From Brachybacterium epidermidis (GTDB lineage: Bacteria > Actinomycetota > Actinomycetes > Actinomycetales > Dermabacteraceae): DNA of 64,000 bases. A program made the translations under genes and the position numbers. Under the pieces are notes generated by a model. It saw only the letters and a list, made by a program, of their open reading frames with translations, was not told the origin of the DNA and did not search any database. Positions within the stretch are counted from its first letter, which is position 1. Every line of letters begins with the position of its first letter. Below, one piece after another: positions 18,750-26,920 of the stretch. The DNA is taken from contig NZ_JADEYR010000005.1 in assembly GCF_015209585.1 (NCBI RefSeq), positions 124,001-188,000 on the forward strand, written 5' to 3'.

Positions 18750-19662
18750 CACCGGGGCCTCCCCGGCCCGGGACGCCGCCCACGGGGTCGCTTCCGGCCG
18801 GGCGCGCCGCACGCGCGCTCCTGCCCCGGCGCCGTCTCACCGCGACGGTGCTGGGGATCGGCCTGCTGGCTCCCGCCGCCTGCTCCCCCGGCGCCCAGCC
18901 CGTGGCCACCGACCCCGAGCTGGCGCGAGATCCCCTGGCCACCGTCGATCAGTCCGCCTGGGACGCCCGTGAGGCGGGCGCGCTCACGGGCCTGCCGATC
19001 GAGGGCGACCTCGCCGACTTCGCGAGCTGGGAGGAGGCGGGCCTGGACGACTCCTCCGTCGCCCCGACGCGGCAGCAGCTGGTGGACTTCCTGGGCGCCG
19101 TCTACCTGAGCCCGTCGAGCTTCGCGGGCTCTCCGATGCCGAGACCCGCTCCCGGGTCGACGAGGTGACCCCGGACTTCTGGAAGGACGATCTCGCCGAG
19201 GCCTGGGACGACGGGAACCGCCACTTCTACGCCTTCGCCCTGGCCGATCCCTTCGCACCGGTGGGGGCACCGCGGATCGCCGCGAACTGGTACCGGGCCG
19301 AGGAGGGCTCGGTCCCGCAGCTGATGACCACCGGTACCTTCGCCCACACGGTGATCGACACGAGCTCGCGCGAGGTGGGGGTGGTCGTCCAGCGCTTCGC
19401 CATGCGGGTGGACCTCGGGGCTCAGGGGGAGGCGGTGCGCGGCATGCACCAGGTGACCCTGCACGGTCTCGACCTGTGCGCCACCGGGGAGGCCGGCGGC
19501 CGTCACGTACCGGCCATCAGCACCGCTCGCGCGCATCAGGACGTGCAGAGCGCCACCATGGACCAGGTGATCGCCTCCCCACGGGTACCGCGCACCGCAC
19601 TGGACAGCGGCTCCGAGGATGCCCGGCAGGGCGATCGGGAGACCGTCCTGTTCTGCGACTGA
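18746..19662 (+). pseudogene. lipoprotein-like gene split by a one-base frameshift
   Basis: The first half (18746-19168, ATG overlapping the previous stop) encodes an export-type N-terminus with a hydrophobic core and Cys (VLGIGLLAPAACSPG), then a globular start ending abnormally at ...SSFAGSPMPRPAPGSTR. The second half (19165-19662 from a GTG) continues naturally with TPDFWKDDLAEAWDDGNRHFY to NRETVLFCD-like end. In the second frame, bases just upstream of 19165 read ELRGLSDAETRSRVDEV; adding one C at CCCGTCGAG (19111-19118) fuses the halves as YLSPSELRGLSDAE. The intact product would be an exported protein of about 305 residues, function unknown. It is either a recent pseudogene or an assembly error. 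Confidence 0.7.
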
Positions 19663-19818
19663 GCCTCCCGGTTCGGCGACGGGGACGCGCACCCCGACCG
19701 GACTTCGTCGGCTGTTCACCTGGCCGTGGCCGCCCGGTCACCGCGGGATTCCACGTGGGAAATCCTGTCCTCGTACGTTCATGCTGCTGCCGGCGCGGGA
19801 CGAGGAGGGGGGTGCACC

Positions 19819-21084
19819 GTGGACCAGGGCCGCACCCTTGTGATCGCTGTCGATGGGCTCGATGCCGCCGACCTGGCCGACGGGCCGCTCACCGATCCGG
19901 GATCGCCGCTGCGCGACGCCCTGCTCCGCCACGCCGTTCCTCTGGAGATCCGAACCGGCGGTCCCTCCGAGCCCTCACCGGCCCTGGTGAGCCTGATGAC
20001 CGGCGCCTCGGTGGGGCACACCGGTGTGGCGATGGAGCTCGCCTTCGATCCGGCCGAGCCGGCCGTGGGGGGCGTGTGGTACCACGACGACCTGCGGATC
20101 CCCACCCTGCTGGAGGTGGCGCGGTCCCGGGGGGCGGTGACCTGCGCGCTCCAGTGGCCGGCCACAGCCGGGAGCGGGGTTGACCTGTGCCTGCCCCTGG
20201 TGGAGGACCTGCGCCGCTATCGCGACCGCTGGAGCATGGCCGAGCAGACCAGCTCCCCGCGGATGGTGGCCGAGCACCTGCGGCACCGGCGGGAGGCCGG
20301 GCTGCACCTGTCCCAGATCGAGCCCGACTCCCTGGTGGGGCAGGTGAGTGAGGAGGCTCTGTCCGGCGGCCGGGTGGACCTGGCGATGGTCCGGCTCACC
20401 GGGCTGGGTCGGGCACGGCGCCGCGAGGGGTGCACCTCCTCCGCCGCGAGGCGGGCCCTGGCGGTCACGGTGGAGGCCCTGGACCGCCTGGTGGTCGCGT
20501 TCGCCGCCACCGAGGAGGATCGGATCGTGCTGGTGCCGGGGCGTCCCCTGGTGCCCGTGGAGCTGCTGGTCCACCCCAATGCCGTGCTGGAGCGCCACGG
20601 CCTGGTGCGCACCGACGGCCCGCGGCTGGCCGGCTTCCGGGCACTGGTGTGGCCCGACGGCCCGCGCGGCGCGCTCCACGTGCGGCGCGGCGAGAGTCCC
20701 TCCGTCGGCCGCGCGGCGATGGAGGCCCTCGCCGAGGTCGCCGCGCATTACCGGCTGAGGCTGCGGCCGGTCGACGACGGGGTGGGGGCCACCGCTCAGA
20801 CCGACGTGATCGCGGTGCTGGAGGGGACCCCGGGCACCGTGTTCGGCCTGTCCCCCACGCACCGCCCCCTGGTCGAGGGCGATGACCCGTACTACGCGGG
20901 GCCGCGTGCCGTGGCCGATCCCACCGCGTCCACCACGGTGCTGGGGAGCGGTCCGGGCCTGCCCGGCACGAGGGTGGAGGGCGGCTGGGCCGATCTGGGC
21001 GTGACCCTGGCGGAGTCGATGGGGCTCGTCCTTCCCGCGGCGACGGCCTCCGGGATGCGCCCGGCCGCACTCGCCGAGGCCTGA
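19819..21084 (+). CDS. alkaline phosphatase superfamily / type I phosphodiesterase-like protein
   Basis: GTG 19819 has a strong ribosome site (GAGGAGGGGGG). The 421-residue protein begins GRTLVIAVDGLDAADLADGPL, the first metal-binding Asp strand of the alkaline-phosphatase/nucleotide pyrophosphatase fold. It continues PALVSLMTGASVGHTGVAME, whose TGAS stretch occupies the nucleophile region (usually a T/S after P-x-x-T), then DLRIPTLLEVARSRG. A C-terminal GTPGTVFGLSPTHRPLVEGDDPYYAG stretch holds a His-rich site. Metal ligands are not all assignable by eye, so it may hydrolyse phosphodiesters or be a related phosphomutase/sulfatase-like enzyme. Confidence 0.65.
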   Translation: MDQGRTLVIAVDGLDAADLADGPLTDPGSPLRDALLRHAVPLEIRTGGPSEPSPALVSLMTGASVGHTGVAMELAFDPAEPAVGGVWYHDDLRIPTLLEVARSRGAVTCALQWPATAGSGVDLCLPLVEDLRRYRDRWSMAEQTSSPRMVAEHLRHRREAGLHLSQIEPDSLVGQVSEEALSGGRVDLAMVRLTGLGRARRREGCTSSAARRALAVTVEALDRLVVAFAATEEDRIVLVPGRPLVPVELLVHPNAVLERHGLVRTDGPRLAGFRALVWPDGPRGALHVRRGESPSVGRAAMEALAEVAAHYRLRLRPVDDGVGATAQTDVIAVLEGTPGTVFGLSPTHRPLVEGDDPYYAGPRAVADPTASTTVLGSGPGLPGTRVEGGWADLGVTLAESMGLVLPAATASGMRPAALAEA

Positions 21085-21092
21085 GACCCCGG

Positions 21093-21824
21093 TCAGCGGA
21101 TCCGGCGCAGCAGATCCATGAGCGCGTCCCATCCGCGCTGCAGCGGGCCGACGGTCTCCTCAGCGAGGCGGTCGCGCAGGTCCTCGAGCGCGGGGGCGTG
21201 GCGGGCGATGTGGTGGTCGCCGTCGTGGACCGCGTCGTGCACGTCCTCTCCCTGCACCTCTCGCGGGGACACGTCGAGCGCGAGGGCGATGCCCACCCGG
21301 TCGGTGCCATCGGCGTCCAGCACCACCTCGATGGCGTCGACATCGGGCAGGCCGTCCTCCGCGAGGTCCCGTCGCAGCATCGCGAAGGCCTCGTCGAGCG
21401 CGGCGGCCCGGCCCTGATCGGCGCGGACCGCCTGACGCAGCGGCACCGCCACCAGGTTCCCGTCGACGTCCGCCACGGAGGAGATCACCTCGTGCTCACC
21501 GGCGGGCCGGCCCTGGTCGTGCAGGGCGATCCTCTGCACCACCAGGCGCAGCACGCCGCTGGGGGCGCAGGGGCCGAGCACGTCCCGCAGCCGCCCCGGA
21601 GCGGCGGTGCGGCCCTGCCACAGCACGTACTGTCCGGGGGCAGGTTCCTGGCTGGTCACGGGCACATGGTAGCTGGCCATCCGATGTCTCAGTCGGTGGG
21701 TTCGCAGCTCGTCGTACAGGGCCGTGCGGTGGGTGAGCGCCTCCTGGTCGTGCACCAGGACGTGGTAGTAGTCGTTGGGCTTCTGGTTATGCATTGTTCG
21801 TGTCGCAAAGTTCTGCTTATACAC
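21093..21824 (-). CDS. uncharacterised soluble protein
   Basis: Up to 243 residues. No known motif was recognised. The sequence is charged and regular (VLRLVVQRIALHDQGRPAGEHEV, DLPDVDAIEVVLDADGTDRVGIALALDV), typical of a folded cytosolic protein, and ends with an amphipathic helix (LEDLRDRLAEETVGPLQRGWDALMDLLRRIR). Three Met codons are possible starts (21824, 21794, 21680). The DNA before 21790 is AT-richer than its surroundings and probably holds the promoter, so 21794 or 21680 may be the true start. It converges on the phosphatase-like gene with a 9-base gap. Confidence 0.65.
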   Translation of the reverse strand: MYKQNFATRTMHNQKPNDYYHVLVHDQEALTHRTALYDELRTHRLRHRMASYHVPVTSQEPAPGQYVLWQGRTAAPGRLRDVLGPCAPSGVLRLVVQRIALHDQGRPAGEHEVISSVADVDGNLVAVPLRQAVRADQGRAAALDEAFAMLRRDLAEDGLPDVDAIEVVLDADGTDRVGIALALDVSPREVQGEDVHDAVHDGDHHIARHAPALEDLRDRLAEETVGPLQRGWDALMDLLRRIR

Positions 21825-21958
21825 GCAGGTCCTAGGCCATAAGAGCGCACTTCATCGGTGATCACGGTTTCGCAGGAGCGGTGCTGCGCGCTTCCTGTCA
21901 TGATGAGAAGTCCGTTCACCGCCGCGCACCGCGCGCCCCGCCCTCGAAGGAGACAGCC

Positions 21959-23137
21959 GTGCCCCTGGCTCAGAGCTTGGATGCGATCACCGTGGATCAC
22001 CTGCGCTCGACCGGGGCGCTCAAGTGGAGCCTGCCCGATGAGGTCACCGGCGCCTTCGTGGCGGAGATGGACTACGGCACCTCGCCGGCGATCGTGGCCG
22101 CCCTGGAACAGGCGGTGCAGGTGGGGTGCTTCGGCTACCCCACCCCGGAACTGGCCCAGGAGCTCCAGGAGGCCACCGCCCGACGGCTCGCCGGCGCGCA
22201 CGGCTGGGAGGTGGCACCCGAGGACGTCCACCCCGTCCCGGACGTGATCTCGGTGCTCGAGAAGGCGATCGCGCTGACCACGGACCCGGGCACGCCGGTG
22301 GTGGTCCCGACCCCGGCCTACATGAACTTCTTCAACACCATCCGGGGCCTGGGCCGCGAGGTCATCGAGGTGCCCATGGTGCTCGACGAACAGGGCCTGT
22401 TCCGCATGGACCTGCCCGCCATCCGGGCGGCCATCACCGGCAGCGGGGCGCAGCTGGTGACGCTGTGCAACCCCCACAACCCCACCGGGCGGGTCTTCAC
22501 GCGCCAGGAGCTCGCGGAGCTCTCCGAGGTGATCGAGCAGACCGGTGCCCGGGTGTTCGCCGACGAGATCTGGGCGCCCCTGGTGTTCTCGGGCCACACC
22601 CACCTCCCCTACGCCTCCCTGAGCCCCCGCACTGCCGCGCACACGATCACGGCCGTGTCCGCGTCGAAGGGCTGGAACATCCCCGGCCTCAAGTGCGCCC
22701 AGGCGGTGCTGAGCAGCGACAGGGATCGGGAGGCGTGGGCGCGGATCCAGCCGCCGAGCTGGCACCGGGTCGCCCCGTTGGGCATGGTGGGCACCATCGC
22801 CGCCTACCGCGATCGCTCGGGGTGGATCGAGGAGGTCACCGCGTACATCGAGGACTGCACCGCGATGGTGGCCGATGCCCTGACCCAGAGCGCACCGGCC
22901 GCGCGGATGAGCAGGCCCCAGGCGACCTACGTGTGCTGGATCGACCTGAGCGCCCTCGAGGTGCCCGCCCCGGCCTCCGCACACCTCCAGCAGGCCGCTC
23001 GCCTGCTGCCCACGGACGGCGCTTCCTGCGGGGAGGTGGGGCGCGACCACATCCGGCTGATCGCCGCGATGCCGCGCCCTGTGCTGCGCGAGTCCCTGGA
23101 GCGCATGACCCGGGAGCTGGCGCTCAGATCCCGCTGA
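21959..23137 (+). CDS. PatB/MalY-type aminotransferase (C-S lyase)
   Basis: GTG 21959 has a perfect AAGGAG site and gives 392 residues, normal for this class I/II PLP group. The PLP lysine is K237 in SASKGWNIPGLKC, the signature of MalY/PatB cystathionine beta-lyases. Other family marks are LCNPHNPTGRVFT, FADEIWAPLVFSG and WSLPDEVTGAFVAEMDY near the N-terminus, where MalY homologues read W-x-A-x-M-D. The C-terminal substrate-carboxylate region (RDHIRLIAA) is kept. It would release thiol, pyruvate and ammonia from cystathionine or related C-S compounds. Confidence 0.9.
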   Translation: MPLAQSLDAITVDHLRSTGALKWSLPDEVTGAFVAEMDYGTSPAIVAALEQAVQVGCFGYPTPELAQELQEATARRLAGAHGWEVAPEDVHPVPDVISVLEKAIALTTDPGTPVVVPTPAYMNFFNTIRGLGREVIEVPMVLDEQGLFRMDLPAIRAAITGSGAQLVTLCNPHNPTGRVFTRQELAELSEVIEQTGARVFADEIWAPLVFSGHTHLPYASLSPRTAAHTITAVSASKGWNIPGLKCAQAVLSSDRDREAWARIQPPSWHRVAPLGMVGTIAAYRDRSGWIEEVTAYIEDCTAMVADALTQSAPAARMSRPQATYVCWIDLSALEVPAPASAHLQQAARLLPTDGASCGEVGRDHIRLIAAMPRPVLRESLERMTRELALRSR

Positions 23138-23284
23138 GCTCGCCCGGGAGCACGGAGGAGCCGCTCAGCAGCAGCTCGGCGTCCGTGACGGTGCCGGTCA
23201 GGATCTTGGCGCGCGAGGAGAGGATCGATGTGCGGGTGATCTCGCGCGCGCGCTCCACGGAGTGACGGGTGAGCGCCGGGGCGC

Positions 23285-24115
23285 TCAGGCGCGGGGTATG
23301 GCCCGCTCGAGGTCGAGGGCTCGGCGCACCGCGCTGATCTGGGAGCGGCGGGCGGCCTGGGCCACCGGGCCCACCTGCTGCAGGGGGTAGCTGTGCCCGC
23401 CCTCGACGGCCTCGTGGATCTCGAGCTCCACCCCGGCGGCGCGCAGCTTCTCACTGAGCCTCCGTGAATCGGCCAGCAGCGGGTCGCTGCCGCCGACGCT
23501 CAGGTGCACGGGCGGCAGCCCCTCCATGGGGCCGCGCAGCGGGTTCAGGCGCGGGTCGTCGCGATCAGCGCCGTCGGCGTACAGCTCGGCGGCCTCACGC
23601 AGCTCGGGCCGCAGCAGCCGCTCCTCGGTGAGGTCCAGCCAGGGGGTGGTGAGCATCAGCAGGGCGGGCTGGGCGCCCCCGTGCTCGCGTAGCGCCTGGG
23701 CCACGGCGAGCGCGAGGCCGCCGCCGGCACCGTCGCCGGAGAGCACCCAGTGGCCCGGCCGCACCTCGGCCTTGCGGGTCAGGGACAGGACCGCCTGGAG
23801 GGCGTCGTCGAAGGCGTGCGGGAAGGGGTGGCGCGGAGGCACGCGGTAGTGCACCATTGCGGCGGCCACGTCGGAGCGTCGCCGCACGTCCTCCAGCCAC
23901 TCCCAGGTCTTCTGGTCCGCACCGCGCAGGAAGGCACCGCCGTGCAGGTGCACGATGGCCGCGCCACCCGCGCCACCCGCGCGATCCGGGTCGATCCAGG
24001 TGGTGGGCACGTGGTGGTGCCGTCGGCGCTCCACCAGGCGGCGGTCCACGAGGTCGCGAGCCGGCTTGGACGGTCCCTGGGCCCACAGATGGCTAAGCGC
24101 GCGCACGATGCTCAT
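23285..24115 (-). CDS. HSL-type alpha/beta hydrolase lacking the catalytic serine
   Basis: A 276-residue member of the hormone-sensitive-lipase group: the oxyanion motif HGGAF (58-62), acid in VGGSDPLLADS and His in EGGHSYP are all present. The nucleophile motif, normally GDSAGG, reads GDGAGG at 127-132; the codon is GGT, so the serine is replaced by glycine. The fold is intact, so it may be a non-catalytic relative or use another nucleophile. ATG 24115 is preferred because GGGAGG lies nine bases upstream. It diverges from the SRPBCC gene with 56 bases between. Confidence 0.88.
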   Translation of the reverse strand: MSIVRALSHLWAQGPSKPARDLVDRRLVERRRHHHVPTTWIDPDRAGGAGGAAIVHLHGGAFLRGADQKTWEWLEDVRRRSDVAAAMVHYRVPPRHPFPHAFDDALQAVLSLTRKAEVRPGHWVLSGDGAGGGLALAVAQALREHGGAQPALLMLTTPWLDLTEERLLRPELREAAELYADGADRDDPRLNPLRGPMEGLPPVHLSVGGSDPLLADSRRLSEKLRAAGVELEIHEAVEGGHSYPLQQVGPVAQAARRSQISAVRRALDLERAIPRA

Positions 24116-24160
24116 GCCCTGCATCCTCCCATGTCCGCCGCCGCCGCGCCCGGACGGAAC

Positions 24161-24166
24161 TACCAT
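24161..24166 (+). promoter_or_regulatory. -10 box of leaderless SRPBCC gene
   Basis: TACCAT, five bases before ATG 24172. Confidence 0.45.
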
Positions 24167-24171
24167 CAGCC

Positions 24172-24642
24172 ATGGCCACTCACCAGCTCCGCCTCAGCCG
24201 CCAGATCCCCGCCACCGCCGAGCAGGTGTGGGCGGTGATCGCCGACATCGAAGCCGCGCCCCACACCCTCCGCGACGTGCTCGCGGTGGACCTGCAGACC
24301 CAGGGTCCCTACGGCGTGGGCACCCGCTGGATCGAGACGCGGAAGATGTTCGGCTTCGAGGGCAGCCAGGAGATGCAGGTGGTCGAGGCCGATGCACCCC
24401 GCCGCACCGTCGTGGTGGCCGAGGCCGGCGGTGCCGACTACCGCACGGAGTTCATCCTCTCCCCGATCTCCGGCTCGCCGGATGCGACCCAGTTGACGAT
24501 GGTGTTCACCGCCGTCCCGCAGTCCCGCGGCGGCCTGAAGGGGAAGCTGACGGGTGTGATGGCGAAGGTCGGATTGAAGGCCACCCGCAAGGCGATGGAG
24601 CAGGACCTCGAGGACATCGCCGCGGCGGCTGCCAGGCGCTGA
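24172..24642 (+). CDS. SRPBCC family protein (polyketide cyclase-like)
   Basis: The 156-residue protein follows the START/SRPBCC pattern: an N-terminal strand (HQLRLSRQIPATAEQVWAVIADIEAAP), a cavity-lining centre (GTRWIETRKMFGFEGSQEMQVVE) and a long C-terminal helix (LKATRKAMEQDLEDIAAAA). Such proteins bind small hydrophobic ligands; some are cyclases, many have unknown ligands. The length is typical. Its start is leaderless. Nothing around it suggests a pathway. Confidence 0.85.
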   Translation: MATHQLRLSRQIPATAEQVWAVIADIEAAPHTLRDVLAVDLQTQGPYGVGTRWIETRKMFGFEGSQEMQVVEADAPRRTVVVAEAGGADYRTEFILSPISGSPDATQLTMVFTAVPQSRGGLKGKLTGVMAKVGLKATRKAMEQDLEDIAAAAARR

Positions 24643-24650
24643 TCGGCGGC

Positions 24651-24677
24651 GTCAGCGCCGTCAGCGCCGTCAGCGCC
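24651..24677. repeat. 9-bp tandem repeat
   Basis: Three head-to-tail copies of GTCAGCGCC just after the SRPBCC stop, in a 71-base gap between convergent genes. Confidence 0.7.
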
Positions 24678-24713
24678 GTCGGCCCTCATCAGTGCTCGCA
24701 GCGCTGAGCAAGG

Positions 24714-26093
24714 CTATGAGCGCGCCGCGCACCCCATCTCGTCGTCGACGAAGGCGGGCCTGGCGGCGCGGAAGCCGACCACACCCAGGGCGAGTCCGGT
24801 CACGGCCATCATCGTGAGCATGGTGCGCGCGGAGCCGGTGGCGTCCAGCACCACTCCCGCGGTGATCGAGCCGGCGGCGGCGATCAGGTACCCCACCGGC
24901 TGCACCATCCCGGACAGCCTCGCGGTCACCAGCGGGTCGCGGCTACGGGCGGGGATGAGCGCGATCGCGGTGGGGAAGGCGAAGCCGCCGACGCCCAGCA
25001 CGGACGCCCACAGCAGTGCGCCTGCGGCGGGGGCCAGGATCAGTCCGATGTACCCGGCGGCGGTCAGCAGGCCCATGCCCAGGGCGATCAGCGGCAGGTG
25101 GTGGGAGCGCTCGATCACCGTGGGCATGACGAGCCCGCCCAGGATGCCCCAGGCCGCGACGGATCCGGTCACGAGGCCGGCATCGGCCGCGCTCATGCCG
25201 CCCTGGGTGAGGATCTGGGGCAGCAGGCCGAACTGCGTGTAGGCGTTCATGGACTGCAGGCCGAACATCGCGGTGAGCGCCACCGCGGTGGGCGAGCGCA
25301 GGACGGAGGTTCGCAGCTCGCCCTGGGCGGCGTCGGGAGGGAAGTCGTGGCCGGTGCGGGCCAGCACGATCGTCCACACCACCACCGGCACCACGGCCAG
25401 CAGGCCCCAGAACCGCAGGGAGTCCTGCCAGCCCAGTGCTTCGTCCGTGATCAGGGGGACGGCGAAGGCGGAACCGCTGGCGCCGCCCACCCCCAGCAGG
25501 GTCGAGTACAGGGTCATCAGCGCCACGGTGCGGCGCCCGCCGTACTGCTTGATCCACGCCGGGACGATCACGTTGCCCAGCGCCGGTCCCACCAGGGCCA
25601 GCAGCGACAGCAGCGTGAACATCACGAAGGTGCTCGCCTGGGGGCGCAGCAGCAGGCCGGCCACCGCCAGCACGAGGGAGGCCACCACGGTGCCGGTCAG
25701 ACCCACCCGCTTGGAGATCGGCACCGCCAGCGCACCCAGCACCCCGAAGGCCAGGCACGGCAGCGCGGTCAGCAGGCCCATGGCGAGCCCGCCTTGGCCG
25801 TGGAAGGCCACCACGTCCTCCAGCAGCGGGCCCAGGGACGTGGCACCGGGCCGCAGGTTCAGCGACACGGTGGCCACCGCGATCACGGCCAGCACGGCAC
25901 CGATGGCGGGTGCTCCGGCAGCGGGGCCGCCCCGCCGCTCGGACCGACGCGTGCGCATCAGCCGACGCGGGCGCTCAGCCCTGGGCATGTGCTCGGGCCG
26001 GGGCGGGTGCTCAGCGCTGGGCATGTGCTCTGGCCGGGCGGGGTCCTCGAGCCGTACCGGGGGCTCAGGCCGGGGCGCAGGGGTATCGGTCAC
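24714..26093 (-). CDS. MFS transporter, CynX/NimT-like
   Basis: The 459-residue protein has twelve hydrophobic segments after a 55-residue Pro/Glu/Arg-rich cytoplasmic N-terminus with imperfect RPEHMP repeats. The core opening AVATVSLNLRPGATSLGPLLEDV matches the CynX/NimT (cyanate/2-nitroimidazole) branch of the major facilitator superfamily, where NLRP/TSxGP is conserved in helix 1. KRVGLTGTVV and ARSRDPLVTARLSGMVQPVGY fit the cytoplasmic loop and helix 10. Substrate is unknown. The last residues (DDEMGCAARS) end near the SRPBCC gene, towards which it is transcribed. Confidence 0.88.
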   Translation of the reverse strand: MTDTPAPRPEPPVRLEDPARPEHMPSAEHPPRPEHMPRAERPRRLMRTRRSERRGGPAAGAPAIGAVLAVIAVATVSLNLRPGATSLGPLLEDVVAFHGQGGLAMGLLTALPCLAFGVLGALAVPISKRVGLTGTVVASLVLAVAGLLLRPQASTFVMFTLLSLLALVGPALGNVIVPAWIKQYGGRRTVALMTLYSTLLGVGGASGSAFAVPLITDEALGWQDSLRFWGLLAVVPVVVWTIVLARTGHDFPPDAAQGELRTSVLRSPTAVALTAMFGLQSMNAYTQFGLLPQILTQGGMSAADAGLVTGSVAAWGILGGLVMPTVIERSHHLPLIALGMGLLTAAGYIGLILAPAAGALLWASVLGVGGFAFPTAIALIPARSRDPLVTARLSGMVQPVGYLIAAAGSITAGVVLDATGSARTMLTMMAVTGLALGVVGFRAARPAFVDDEMGCAARS

Positions 26094-26160
26094 CGCTCCC
26101 TTCTACACCCCACCGGCCGGTGTCTCCACATGTGAGGGCACACATCACCGAGCCGCCCGC

Positions 26161-26250
26161 CCTGCTCGACCGCCCACCCTGCTCGGCCGCCCGCCCTGCT
26201 CGGCCGCCCACCCTGCTCGGCCGCCCGCCCTGCTCGGCCGCCTGCCCCAT
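26161..26250. repeat. 18-bp tandem repeat, five copies
   Basis: Units begin at 26161, 26179, 26197, 26215 and 26233 (consensus CCTGCTCGGCCGCCCRCC). They lie in the divergent promoter region between the MFS gene and the DUF3870 gene. Alternate units differ by an A/G swap, suggesting amplification as a 36-bp double unit. Confidence 0.9.
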
Positions 26251-26331
26251 CCGGCGGTTACGGGTGGGTACGTTCCAGGATCTGGAAGCGGGCGGCACGC
26301 TGCGGTCGCCGGGAACCGCCCCGCCACCGCG

Positions 26332-26337
26332 TACTGT
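26332..26337 (+). promoter_or_regulatory. -10 box of leaderless DUF3870 gene
   Basis: TACTGT, six bases before ATG 26344. Confidence 0.5.
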
Positions 26338-26343
26338 CGTCCC

Positions 26344-26673
26344 ATGGCCAGGACGATCTACGTGACCGGGGAGGCGAAGTCGCCGAGCAACAATCCGATC
26401 ACCTCCCAGTACGGGTTGTTCTTCGTGGGCCTCGTGGTCGACACTGAGACCCACGCCATCCTCCGCGCCGACTGCACCGCGGCGCTCGCTCTCACCGTGG
26501 AGTTCGTGCGCGGGCTGCTCGAGGGCAGGAGTCTGCTGGAGGAGGACGCGCTGGTGGAGACCATCATCGATCGGTACCACGGGTCCTCTCAGCGGGCCAT
26601 GACCGCCGCCGTGCGGAGCGCCGCTGCGAAGTACCGCGACCTGGTCGACGGCTCTGCCGGTACAACTGCATAA
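26344..26673 (+). CDS. DUF3870 domain protein
   Basis: The 109-residue protein matches DUF3870 along its whole length: ITYVTGEAKSP-type start, NPITSQYGLFFVGLVVD, a Cys in ADCTAALALTVEFVRGLLEG, and a C-terminal HGSSQRAMTAAVRSAAAKYRDL. The family is widespread, small and uncharacterised, and often sits with amino-acid or peptide metabolism genes; the DUF819-epimerase-NlpC operon follows 247 bases downstream in the same direction. Whether it belongs to that pathway is unknown. The start is leaderless. Confidence 0.87.
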   Translation: MARTIYVTGEAKSPSNNPITSQYGLFFVGLVVDTETHAILRADCTAALALTVEFVRGLLEGRSLLEEDALVETIIDRYHGSSQRAMTAAVRSAAAKYRDLVDGSAGTTA

Positions 26674-26920
26674 CCCTGTCGCTCGCCGTCAGCCCGGTAC
26701 CTGACCGCACCGGATCCCGTCGGAAGCGCCCGGACAGGGCATCGACGCGCCGCCCTCGTGGGCAGGCGCGAGGCGTGTCGCCGTCGGCGGCCGCGCTGGT
26801 CGCCGCGCCCCAGGAGGGCGGCCGTCCGCGATGCCCGCGCCGCCCCGCGGCAGGTCCGGTGCGCTTCCGATTTCTCTTTGCCCGGTCAGCGGGGTGTCGG
26901 CCCTTCCCGAAGGAGAACCG

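Noticed and set aside
26094-26340. CRISPR-like regular repeats at 26161
   Set aside because: Units are contiguous without spacers; it is a simple tandem repeat.
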